Notes under the pieces: generated by a model
Databases searched by the model: none
Seen by the model: only the letters and a program-made list of their open reading frames with translations
Told to the model about the DNA's origin: nothing
Origin: Isoetes taiwanensis
Taxonomy: Eukaryota > Streptophyta > Lycopodiopsida > Isoetales > Isoetaceae
DNA: 64,000 nt
Reading direction: 5' to 3'
Assembly (NCBI GenBank): GCA_021234155.1
Contig: JAJEKV010000040.1
Span: 9,405,541-9,469,540 of the forward strand
Program-made: the position numbers and the translations under genes
Part shown: positions 1 through 10,737 of the stretch, one piece after another
Position numbering within the stretch: the first letter of the stretch is position 1
Layout: the number at the start of each line of letters is the position of its first letter

Positions 1-860
1 AATGGATTACTTTGGCTCTGGCAATTGTGTCAAAGATTGAGAAATGGATTTTAAATGGAAGACGCCACTACAATGCAACTAAGCTAGAGAAATGGGACAA
101 GAGATACTTACTTTTATACACTCTTATTTTGCATCTGGTGAGTCACCTAGTTCCTCCTCTCTCCTCATTGTAGCAATTATGAACAATTGCCTGTTTGAAA
201 TGAACTGAGCTGTTCTAAAAATGGGATATGGATACTCCATTTGAAATGTGATTGGCATTGTTCTAAAAATAGGTTATTTTTCGAAGGGCTGCTACTTCGC
301 ATCTTGGTCGTTGCATCTAGTTAGTGCTTGGGCAGACGACATTGCGCTTGGTTGAGGTTCATATGATGCTTGTACATCGTGATTCTGAGCTTTCAAGTTG
401 AACTATAAGGTTGTCATTCGATCTGCATGTATCTAATGATACTCTTTTTTTCATGAGTTGTCTTGTAAGCCTAATTATCAATTGTTTAGATATAGCAAGA
501 ACCCTGTGTAAAGCTGCAAAGTGCACAAAAAAAATACTCATCACAAAGTTCTGCATTTTATTATCACTCCTTAGCTCAAAGCTTCCTTAAATAAGCAATA
601 TAGGAGGAACGAGATGGCACACTTTTTTCTTCAGCAAGCCTCTGGGTGAAGAGTTGTATTATTTATTCTTTCAACGCTGAAAGTTCCATCTACTTGTTTA
701 GATGCTACACCACACCAAACCGCATTTGGGAGCAGGCCACCGGAACAGGGGTTCAAAGATTCTTCTTGTTACTCTATGAATGCCAAAAAAATACACTTCT
801 TTTAGGGATCATTGTTTGAACTTATGTAGCCTTTGAGCTCATCACCATATGGCCTCTGCC
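1..860. other. Non-coding AT-rich lead-in
   Basis: I see no gene, RNA or repeat structure here. Short open frames on both strands have no recognisable motif. The stretch ends where LINE-derived coding sequence begins. Confidence 0.5.
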
Positions 861-861
861 C

Positions 862-2262
862 TTCTGGCTTCTTAGGCAAAATTTCAGGTGATTGTTACCA
901 TTGTCCATAATTTTATTTGGGGTGGGAATGAGGAGCATGCTGTGGTCAAGGTTGCATGGTCCAAATGCACTAGGCCAAAATTTGCTGGTGGCTTGGGTAT
1001 GACAAACTTCCATCTGCAGAGTAAGATTCTAATTTCTAAGTTCATTTGGAGGATCCTTAAGGATATGGTTGATTCACCTGGAGTGCGGTTGGTGAAACAG
1101 TCACTTGCACATTGTATTCCTTTTGGGAAGGCTTCGTTAAAACCTCTTCTTCCTTGGAGTCTCTTTTATCAGCTATGCCCTTTTCCTACTGCCTCCCCTT
1201 TTAGGTTTGCTGGAGTCTTGGGAGACAGTACGGACCTTATTTCGTATCGATCTTGTTGCATATCAGCAGTTGAGTTCTCCTTGTTGGTGGATACCTGTGA
1301 AAAATAATCTTCCACTTTGCACCTTAGTTCATCCATTAACTCAAAGCATTGGAGGTTGGCAGAAATCTTGACAATTGCAGCATGGTATGATTCTAGCCAG
1401 TTAGCGACATGGCAAATGTTTCAAACAAAACTCTTAATGTCCCGATGGGACAGACCTATTTGGCAAAAGGTTGCTAGTACTCTGCCATTGGTTGCTCCAG
1501 GGGCTATTGAAGGTCGCATGTGGATTTTCCACCAGAGTGTTCATTGGCATAGGCTTGTGAACTCTATGTATAAGCTGCTTGTCAATGGTGATATCCTTAT
1601 GCCATTTACTAAGTGGTCCCTTCAGCTCCCACCTCCTAGTTGGAGACGTATGTGGACTTGGGCTTGGGATAAACTACTTCATCCTAAGGTGGTTGTGCTT
1701 TGGTGGCAGATTATAAATGCCCTCGTGTGAATGTGCTTATCCACAGATTTGATCCTCGAGTGTCAGCATTCTGCCCACTATGCAAGCAAAGGGACGAGAC
1801 TATTGAGCATTGTTTCTTTTTATGTGATCATTTCCAGCCTGTTTGATCTTGGCTGCTTTCTCTTTTTCATGTGACACTAACAAGTCAACAAGTGCTCCTG
1901 GCTATTTATCTGGATACTTGGAATAAGTTGCAGAGCCAAGCATTTCATTTAGCATTAGGATGGTTGTTGTGGTCCATCTGGAAGCGCAGGAGATTGTGTG
2001 TCTTTTAGGGTTTAGATATTCCTCCTGCAGTTGTCCTCCAGGACGCACAAGCTAGAATTGCTAAGGCCTACCATTGCTCTTCGCTTGCTCCTGCCAAGCG
2101 ACATTTGATATTTGAGTTCCATTTGAGTGTGCTGTCTTATGCATAGGCTGGTGGTTCTACTCAGTGGATCATGATTATCCTCTAAGATTTTATTCCCGCC
2201 TGTGCATTTATATATCTGGCTTTTGGCTTGGAGTTTCAATAAAGTTTGCCACTCATCAAAAA
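862..2262 (+). mobile_element. L1-type LINE, 3' part (copy 1), decayed
   Basis: The plus strand encodes the region after the reverse transcriptase of plant L1-type LINEs. A frame from 888 contains 'IVHNFIWGGNEEHAV' and 'GGLGMTNFHLQSK', the usual FxWGG...GGLG block. A frame ending near 1727 leads into the zinc-binding (zf-RVT) block 'HPKVVVLWWQI', and the next segment reads RFDPRVSAFCPLCKQRDETIEH, with the Cys/His spacing of that domain. Several frame changes and stops show it is dead. It is 5'-truncated: endonuclease and RT are absent. The 3' end is marked by 'tcaataaagtttgccac' and a short A-run near 2255-2262. A second copy lies at 3666-4240. Confidence 0.8.
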
Positions 2263-3665
2263 AAAATTCATCGTTTCATTGGTTTGCTATCTAAAAATCT
2301 ATAACATTCAACTTTTTTTGCTTTTTCTGTTCTTTCTATAGTACTTCGACTATGGGCTTCTTGTGCTTATTTTACATGCCTGTAGATGCTTTCACCTCCA
2401 ACATCTTTTAATAAAAAGGATGTAAAAGCTAGAAGAGCTTTTGTTTTTCGTTTTTGGGATTATATCACGGACGCAAGTCCAAGGCATTTCATTTCTATAT
2501 TCAAACTTTTCACATCAAGACAAGGCTGAATCTCAAGAAGCATGCAGTAGCACATAGCCATGAACCCATGATTCAATCAACAGCTATTTTATACTATTTC
2601 TTAATTTATGCCATTAGATGATCTTGTAGTAGATTCTTTTCTTATTCTTCTTCCTTGTCTAATTTGGTGTAATGTTTTTTTGACACATGATCAGAGATGC
2701 ATAATTAGAGATATTCTGCATAATCTATTGGCTGTTAATGTGATATGATCCTATTCTCAAACTTGAATTTTGAAACTCCTCTTCAATGGCATGTTTTATG
2801 TTTAATTTGGAAACTCCTCTTTAACGCCCTGTTCTATGTTCTTTGTGTAGATTATTCAGGTTGTGGTAGCCATATTCTAATTTAGAATGGGGCTTTATTT
2901 GCACAGGTAGCAGTATCTTGAATCATGGCGGTAATGTAACTATGGCAAATCATTTGTGATTTCAAGGAAATAAGACAATGATGCGAGTGCATTCAAGAAC
3001 TTTTCCTTTGTGGAAACCTTATTCTGGACTCATTATTGCCTTTGCTCTGTGAAGGCGTATGCTTAGTTACAAAAGGAAGTCTTCAAGATATGAAGCACTT
3101 GGAGAAGGCAACTAGATGTTCTTCTCATGCACAATCAAGGAACTATTTACAATTCAAGGAGGTTGTCATGTATCCAAAGACATCCTTTAGATTTACAAAG
3201 AAATGGCTGATACATAGATGATGTTGTTTCCTACATATAGTTGTTTTTCATGATGGGCATATGAAAACATTGATATTTTATTAATGGTCTCTTGAAGAGT
3301 TTAAGTTCAATGTAAAAAGAGAATCATAAGTAATTGGCATATAAGCCTAAGGCTGATTGCATAGGGTATGAAGAACAATATCAAGCTTGCATCATACGGG
3401 CATATCCAATATGACTATGCGCTTTGTGGACCAAGATAGCAAGAAGATGAATATTGAATATAGGATCTCTATAAAATATGACTATGGGCTTTGTGGACGA
3501 ACATAGCAAGAAAATGAATTTTGAATATGGGATCTCTTTGAGAATTAAAGTGTATATATGGAGATACTAATATAGCTCTTGCTTCAAAACTTTACCATAT
3601 AAAATGAAACTTCTTACTTGCAAAAATGTATCATATCTCTCAATTTAATTGCATAAGGCTTTAAG
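2263..3665. other. Non-coding spacer between two LINE copies
   Basis: AT-rich sequence with no supported gene. It contains one local duplication, listed separately at 3411-3540. The small open frame at 3036-3221 has no motif and no splice context worth calling. Confidence 0.5.
3411..3540. repeat. Two-unit tandem duplication, about 65 bp
   Basis: The block 'atgactatgcgctttgtgga' is followed about 66 bp later by 'atgactatgggctttgtgga'. The intervening text (agcaagaa.atgaat.ttgaatat.ggatctct) also matches with scattered differences. This is a simple tandem duplication with moderate divergence and no coding content. Confidence 0.75.
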
Positions 3666-4240
3666 ATGGATATGATGTGGTGGCAGATTCTCCATAGATG
3701 GCCTCATGTCAATGTGTTTCTCCACAGATTTGATCCTCGAGTGTCAGCATTCTGCCCACTATGCAAGCAAAGGGACGAGACTATTAAGCACTATTTCTTT
3801 CTGTGTGACCACCTCCAATCAGTTTGGTCTTGGCTGCTTTCTCTTTTTCATGCGACATTGACAAGTCAGAAAGTGCTCGTATACGGATACTTGAAATAAG
3901 CTATGAAGTCAAGCCTTTCACTTGGAATCAGGATGATTGTTGTGGTCTATCTGGAAGCACATAAGATTGTGTGTTGTTAAGAGCTTGGATACCCTCCTAT
4001 TGTTGTCCTCCAAGACGCTCAAGATAGAATTGCTAAGGCCTACCATTGCTCTTCGCTTGCTCCTGCCAAGCTTCAGTTGATCTTTGAGACTTATTTGAGT
4101 GTGTTCTCTTATGTATAGGTTGATGGTCCTATTTAGTGGATCATGATTGTCCTCTGAGAGTTTAATCACGTTTGTGCAGTTGTATCTGTCTCTTGACTTG
4201 GACTTCCAATATAGTTTGGCGTCCTTCAAAAAAAAAAAAA
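3666..4240 (+). mobile_element. L1-type LINE, 3' fragment (copy 2)
   Basis: This is a more severely 5'-truncated copy of the LINE at 862-2262. The frame 3666-3899 carries the zf-RVT zinc-binding block, with 'FDPRVSAFCPLCKQRDET' and a following H...C. About 60 nt around 'gatcctcgagtgtcagcatt' are identical to copy 1, so the two come from one family. It ends at an A-run (4229-4240) directly after 'gtttggcgtccttcaaaa'. The same 'tca(a)n' junction ends copy 1. No target-site duplication could be confirmed by eye. Confidence 0.8.
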
Positions 4241-5159
4241 TCCTAATTGTGGTGTTCCAATAGTATATATGTTTGCACATACCTTGGCGCAATATGTAGT
4301 ATATTTATAGATTGTATTGTTTTAGTATATAAAAGATAGTTGTCAAAGTATCAAAAATTGATAAACTATCATTTTTTAGTAATTTTTATACTTTGTGTTT
4401 GAAATTTTATATAGGATAGTTATTTTTTTGTTAAATAAATAGCATTTGTTGAATCTTTCTTTATCTTTATTTCATAATTTCATTTATAAGCTGTACATCA
4501 AACATTCATAAAAAATATGAAATTTTAATAACTGTTAAAAAATAGCAATTATTGTGAAGGATTGACAATTTTGTTTCCTTCTTACCTTAGAAAAAATATT
4601 GACATTCTTTGAAGACTAGCTCGAGAAAAATATTCTAACATTCAAATTAAACCCTAGTGCGTATGATGTTGATAGACTAAATTCCAATGGTCATAATGAT
4701 CTACTGACTGATTTATTATCTACTTGTACAATGTTTAAAACAAGAACTATGCTCATGTAAAAATTGAGTTTTTACACAATTTGACAGTTTCAAATTTTGT
4801 CTGAGAAAACGATGTTTTCAAATTTTGCCCCAGAAAATGATGTTTTTCAAATGTTAATGTCTCCCATACTGCAATATAGTGTATACGTGGTTGTATATCT
4901 GAATCAGATCTTATATGTTTATCTCAAGTAATGAGATTCTATCCTTCAATTTATACCATTTCAAGTGGTTCTTTTTCATTAGCCTCACTGCGAGATCACT
5001 CCCTTATCAACTTTATAGTTGACTCGTTACCCCTCATTCAAGATTTAGAGTTCAAAAATGATATATATATCAAAGTAAAAATATTCATGGATTTTTAGTT
5101 ATCAAACAAGTCATTGTTTTTTTTCCTACAATACTTGTCTCTCTTTTAAGAGTTTGAAG
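4241..5159. other. AT-rich non-coding stretch
   Basis: No gene is supported. A patch near 4590-4650 ('tgacattctttgaagactag') resembles 7675-7735 ('tgacattctttgaatggccg', then 'cctcgagaatgatactgcaac'), so a diverged local repeat or two remnants of one gene may lie on either side of the protease-like frame. Confidence 0.4.
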
Positions 5160-5723
5160 TATAAGGAATGATTCATTTATTGTATATCCATTCTTGCCTT
5201 CTTGCAGAAGAAGAAGAGGAAGAAGAAAAAGAAGAGGAAGAAGAAGAAGAACCAGAAATAGAGGGAGAGCCATACGACGCCATCAAGGGCTTCAAAATAG
5301 TTAACATCCTTCGCGACCATGCTTTCGATCATTTACAGCTTGTGCTTCGTCGAACTTAGTCGTATTGGGACTAATCAAGTTTTTTATGAAGATAAGAGAT
5401 TGTAAAAAGCTTTGGAGGCTATCAATCACGCCATTTGTTTCTTCGGGAGAACATGGTGGCAGCAAGTACTCCTCAAAAAGGAAGTACTTAGCCGGTGATG
5501 CTGGATATGCATATATGACATCCGATATGATCTTCAAGAATGCCAAGTCTTCAACATCGTTTCGATGCACGAGCTCTAACTTCTTGTTATAAGACACTAA
5601 AACATAAAAGAAGGAGATGATTCTAAAGAAGAGAGTTAGAGAATATAAAAATCTGAATAACATTATGATATATAAGTGAGTGATTGAGTATGTGTAAAGG
5701 AAAAAGAATAAAGGTAACTCCAA
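5160..5723. pseudogene. Uncertain gene remnant with acidic tract, possible protease fragment
   Basis: Two readings compete. On the plus strand, after a splice-acceptor-like 'ccttcttgcag' near 5207, a GAA-rich exon encodes a poly-Glu tract followed by 'EGEPYDAIKGFKIVNILRD'. On the minus strand, frame 5301-5723 encodes 'KLELVHRNDVEDLAFLKI', which resembles the aspartate-motif strand (D.DLA.L.I) of trypsin-like proteases. The catalytic-serine part of such a protease lies nearby on the opposite strand at 6208-6804. I infer, weakly, that pieces of one gene were separated by an inversion. Neither reading has a full gene structure. Confidence 0.3.
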
Positions 5724-5759
5724 ACAGTCTATAAAACCTGAATCATTACCTTTTCAATA

Positions 5760-6205
5760 TTGGGCCGTGATAATTATTATTTAATACTATGGTAATAAAG
5801 ATTTGATAAATTTTAATATTTATCAGTTAACAAAATGGACAAGATCCACTGGTTTTATATACAGGTCTGCTTATATTTTGATTATATTACATATATTATA
5901 CCTTTTACGTAGATCTTCTCAGTCTTTATCTTGAAGATCTTTCACACAAAGGTTTTTTTCAAATGAATATTTTATAGAGTATCGATTTAATAATATTAAA
6001 TATACATAAATTATTTTTACAATATTTATGTAGCTAACTTTTTGGTTTTCTAATTTATATCTTGGTTGAATGTCAATTAAAGATAGGAACAAAAAATACA
6101 GAAGGACCTCAATATTATTAAAAATAGTATCTGTAATGCCAGAGAGCCAATAGAATTGTAGTGGAGAAAATACATTAGTTGTATCATTTCCTGCCGTTAC
6201 TAGCT
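5760..6205. other. AT-rich spacer
   Basis: Very AT-rich (runs such as 'gataattattatttaatac') with no coding signal on either strand beyond a featureless minus-strand frame. Confidence 0.4.
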
Positions 6206-6207
6206 TC

Positions 6208-6804
6208 ATGTTGAAAGCTCGTGAGGAGCTTATTGATAATGATAGGAAGCATGATATTTGGAAGCGTTATAGTGAGTGTATGGAGGAAGAATTGGTGGCA
6301 GCGATATCGAGAGAAAAAATAGAATGTCCCAACTTTTCAAAGTCTAAAATACGAAAGCGAGTTAAAGCAAAAGTGAAGCTTCTTCTTTTTAAGCTTCTGC
6401 AGGAGACTTTTAGTTACCATGTCAGTGGTTGCATGACGGTTTCTCCAGGGAAGATTGTTGATTCTACAACCACTTGCAGCACTTTAGCAGGTAGTTCTGG
6501 AGGGCCTGTGTGTCTACCTGAGAAGCCCGGCTATGCATGTGGAATGCACCAAGGTGGACTAGCGCTACTTAATCAATGTATTATTTTTGATCAAGTTGAG
6601 TTTGTCAAACCATATCTGGAGTATGTTTTACCTGAATTACCTGAACCTACAAGTGAAAGATGGGAAGACAGGGATTTATTGCCATTCCTCAAATGGTTGC
6701 AAAAGCATAGTGGAGACTACGAAGAGCTTTTGATTAATGACTCTGAAGTCACAATTGGCTATTCTTATCTATTAATGAGCTTCATTCATAATACAACCAG
6801 ATAG
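6208..6804 (+). pseudogene. Trypsin-like serine protease domain, C-terminal part
   Basis: A 198-codon frame contains 'TTTCSTLAGSSGGPVCLPEK' with a following GYACGMHQGG. This is the GxSGGP catalytic-serine loop and next strand of chymotrypsin-fold (trypsin_2/Deg-like) peptidases. The first half (MLKAREELIDNDRKHDIWKR...) is charged and helical-looking, with no family recognised. The catalytic His and Asp segments are not in this frame, so it is a partial domain or one exon of a split gene. An Asp-motif-like segment lies on the opposite strand at 5301-5723. The frame is open and long for AT-rich DNA, suggesting recent coding function, but I cannot find convincing flanking exons. Confidence 0.5.
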
Positions 6805-8190
6805 GATATATGTGCCTCACACTAAGACCAATTATTATAAATTCCAGGCTTCCTGCATTGCGCTCAGTGTAAAACTTTTCATTTTGAATCATTTTTCTGA
6901 TGGTGAAATCCAAAGTCTGTTCTTCTAGAAATTTTTTGGTTGCAAGTATACTGCAAAGAATTCATTTCACATATGGCGCATGACCTTAGCACAAAGCATG
7001 CCAGGAAGACACATGGAGAATTCCAGGCCCAATAGAGAACGAATTAGAAACCTACTTCCATGTCAACCATTTTAATTTTGGAGAGCACAATTTTGTGGTT
7101 GATTGATATAGAAGTTATCTAAGTCCAATACTAAGTTGTTTAAGAAACTAGGATCTCTATTTATATCAAAGAAGCAATATATTTATACATTTTATTTTTT
7201 ATTTATAACTAATATTTGTCGAAGCATTAAAAATTTGTTGAATTATACCAAATTCTCATTAATCTTAATTTTTTTTTGCATTTGTTATAAAAATTGTTTA
7301 AATAAATAGCATATATCAATCTCTTTCTCTTAAATTCTAGTTCATAATATCATTTATATATGGTTGTATTAAAAACTTGTAAAATGTCGTGTTTAAGGTC
7401 GTTATGTCAAATGAAGCTTTATATTTTAAATGTTGTATTTTAAAAACTAAAATATTGATAAGTTTAATCATGTGCCAATCTTGGAAATTTAATATTACAG
7501 TATATAAAAATTATATTTGTAATGGTTCATAATTGTTTTTAACTAATGTAAATTCCTAGTATATAATTGATAAATAAATAAGTATAAATAAAAAAGTTAG
7601 ATTTTTCTTTTTAAGAGTAGTTTTTCAATGGAGAGGAGGGTAATTTTCTCCTTTCTACTCTTAAATGTTAGCCAAAAAACATTGACATTCTTTGAATGGC
7701 CGGATGCCTCGAGAATGATACTGCAACATTTAAAGTTGATCGATGATGAGCTGAAAGCCCTTGTATTAGGTGGTCCTAATAGTTATAACGTTCCACTTTC
7801 CATATATTTGCATAGTGTTGTAGACAAAAACCATTTTACACAACTCGAGAGGCGCAAGTAGATTGATTTCAGATATTGTCTTCTTCAGAAAGATGGTAAA
7901 GTATATATGGCAAAATCCTCCTCCATTGAATCAATTAGTGGATATCTGATTGTTTCATTGCAACAATACCATCATGATCTCTATTGTGACAAACTTGCAT
8001 CAATATCTTACATGTTTGCACTTGTAATATAAATGGCTTCAAGCAATTAAAAAAAATTTGAAGCTGCAATTGATGCAGTAGCTCCTGCTGCCGCTCCAAG
8101 TCCATAAAGCAAGTAAGAACTATTTTTTTGTTTAGTTCTTAGAAGATAGGATGGTTAAGTTGTTCCGAGATTTTTTGCTTTACAATGGCT
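6805..8190. other. AT-rich stretch with one small frame
   Basis: Mostly non-coding. A 77-codon plus frame (7628-7861) reads 'FFEWPDASRMILQHLKLIDD' and 'VPLSIYLHSVVDKNHFTQLE'. It has no family match I recognise and may be an exon tail of the same decayed locus as 6208-6804. Nothing else is supported. Confidence 0.35.
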
Positions 8191-8197
8191 TTAAAAG

Positions 8198-8447
8198 GGC
8201 AAAAGTATGCTAGTGGGTATCAAAAAAACGCGGCCCCAGCACTTAGATCAGCACCCTGGATGTACTATTCTATCATAGTATTCCACTTGTTATTAAATGG
8301 AGTTGTTACATATTTCTATTGATTACCTAATTACCGTGTGCTAGTACCAGTAACACCTTAAACAAGCTGCCATATGGGGTGCTATATGAGTGCTGTCAGC
8401 ATGTGTCTGGACGCCTGCTTTTGCACCCCACCAGCATACTTTTGCCC
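8198..8447. mobile_element. MITE with 21-bp terminal inverted repeats
   Basis: The left end 'gggcaaaagtatgctagtgg' and the reverse complement of the right end 'gggcaaaagtatgctggtgg' match at all but one position, closing a 250-bp non-coding unit. Short A-rich flanks (aaaa) lie on both sides, so the target duplication is ambiguous and the superfamily is left open. There is no internal open frame. Confidence 0.75.
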
Positions 8448-9400
8448 AAAAGTATAATCTTAAGCATTATATATCACATCGCTATATAAAGCAAAGCTTC
8501 ATTAAAATGAGAAACTTCTCATTCTCATTTTGCTCCAAATAGATTATAGCATGCATACACAAAGGCAAAATTCATATTTAATCGAAGCTAGAGGCCTATA
8601 TACATGGTCAACAATCTTACTTATTAGAAGCTTGTGGTCCAAAATCAAACAAAATAAAATAATCGCAATCTTTTATTCCAAAAGTTTGCCATAGGGATAT
8701 TTTCAACTCAGAATGTGGGACAAATAAGGAAAATTTATAGAAGTATGTTTCCTTTTTTTTTTTCTAAGACAAATAACTTATATTTTGTTTAACCATTCAT
8801 AGCCACATATTTAACATTTGCATGCTATTGAAACAACCATTTTACAAAAAAAGGCCTTCTATAGAACAGATTTTTTCGAAGAAAATTCTTCAACAAATCG
8901 CATTGACGAACTGTGGCAAGCATGGCCACTGCTTTTACTGCAGCAGGAACTTTTGCTCAAAGTAGAACAGCAGGAACAAAATGAAGGATTGTTTTGAATT
9001 TGCTTCCCCCCCCCCCTTTTTAAGGTACGCGTTTTTTTTATATTATATAGATAAAGAAGTACAATGTTTGATGTTAGTAGAGAATTACTACAGGAGTAAT
9101 CTCAACATCTTCATTTTCTACTAACAATAAACTTATTATGGATTACTCTTGAAGCCGATACACTTGAAGTTCTCATGAATCTCCAAGTAGTACCTGATGA
9201 TGCTAAGGACAAGCCCTGAAAGGCCCATGAAGATTCATATCATCTGATAGAACCACATAAGTTCTCTATAATGATGAAAAGGGCAAGAAAGTGTAAAGCT
9301 CTATATCTGTAAAGCTGCAGCAAGATAATATGAAACCCAAGAAGCTCTCACTCAAACATATCAGTATTTGAGCATAAACAACCAAGCATATCAGTACTTG
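8448..9400. other. Non-coding spacer with a C-homopolymer
   Basis: AT-rich, no gene. A run of about 13 C (near 9006-9018), flanked by T-runs, is the only low-complexity feature. Confidence 0.4.
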
Positions 9401-9409
9401 TGAAGATTA

Positions 9410-10260
9410 TGAGGTTCTTGGCATAAAATACCAAAGCCAATTAAGAATCAGTAATCTCTCAAGCATATCAGTACTTGAGAGTTCTTGGAATAAAATACCA
9501 AAGCCAATTAAGAATCAGTAATCTCTCAAGCATATCAGAATTTGAGAGTTCTTGGCATAAAATACCAAAGCACATTAAGTATTGGCAACCACTCAAGCGT
9601 AGCAGTACTTGAGATAGGAACCGCGTGCTAAAAGGAAAACAATCCACTTGCTAGCCACTTTTCAGCCTGTATCCTTCCATTTTCCAACCAAAATCTAGCA
9701 TATATGAAGACCACATGAAAGTACTGCTAAAGGAAGAATCTATCTGACCATCCAATGCACAATTTGAACCCTTCTGCTAGAAAGGAGTAGGAAAAGGAAA
9801 TAGCCAAATGTGAAAGAACCTGGATGATAAGAAAATAAAGATGCAAGAAATTGAAACTGCTTTTCCTCTTTCACAGATAGACAAGAGCATTGAATCCTTC
9901 GAGCAAAAAAAAGGTTTTGATAGATCTCCTGAGAGATAAGACCATGGAAGATGTGATTGTTGAAGAGATGAAGGATTTAGAAGCTAATGTAATTCTTCAA
10001 AACATCAGGGATACCATGCAATATGTCAAGCTATCCAATTCAAATGACAGTTTGGCAACCAAAAGATCCTGTCCTGCCATGTCTGTTGCTTGCGAGAAAA
10101 CTACACAGGTTGGTGACAGAAGAAGGGGCATAAAATACCAAAGCCAATTAAGAATCAGTAATCTCTCAAGCATATCAGTACTTGAGAGTTCTTGGCATAA
10201 AATACCAAAGCACATTAACCACTCAAGCATAGCAGTACTTGAGATAGGAACCGAGTGCTA
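9410..10260. repeat. Short tandem units, about 65 bp, with 'catatcagtacttgag'
   Basis: The phrase 'ataaaataccaaagccaatt', then aagaatcagtaatctctcaagcatatcagtacttgagagttcttgg, recurs at about 9423, 9490, 9555 (partial) and again at 10130-10230. The units share a 'TCAAG.ATATCAGTACTTGA' inverted core. They act as edges for the larger duplication at 9592-10737. Confidence 0.65.
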
Positions 10261-10737
10261 AAAGGAAAACAATCCACTTGCTAGCCACTTTTCAGCCTGT
10301 ATCCTTCCATTTTCCAACCAAAATCCAGCAAATATGAAGGCCACATGAAAGTACTGCTAAAGAAACAATCTATCTGACCATCCAATGCACAATTTGAACC
10401 CTTCTGCTAGAAAGAAGGAGTAGGAAAAGGAAATAGCCAAATGTGAAGGAACCTGGATGATAAGAAAATAAAGATACAAGAAATTGAAACTGCTTTCCTT
10501 CTTTCACAGACAGACAAGAGCATTGAATCCTTTAGCAAAAAAGAGGTTTTGATAGATCTCCTGAGAGATAAGACCATGGAAGATGTGATTGGTAAAGAGA
10601 TGAAGGATTTAGAAGCTAATGTAATTCTTCAAAACATCAGGGATACTATGCAATATGTCAATTGGCAACCAAAGATCCTGTCCTACCATGTCTGTTACTG
10701 GCGAGAAAACTACACAGGTTGGTGACAGAAGAAGGGG
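9592..10737. repeat. Large tandem duplication, about 635 bp
   Basis: From 'agcagtacttgagataggaa' (about 9602) to 'ggtgacagaagaaggggc' (about 10128) the sequence repeats at about 10232-10737 with a few substitutions and small deletions. Both copies include the same putative coding segment (KTMEDVI..EMKDLEANVILQNIRDTMQYV). The copies differ at roughly one base in 25, so the duplication is fairly recent. It lies upstream of, and probably within, the transposase-like gene that follows. Confidence 0.75.
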
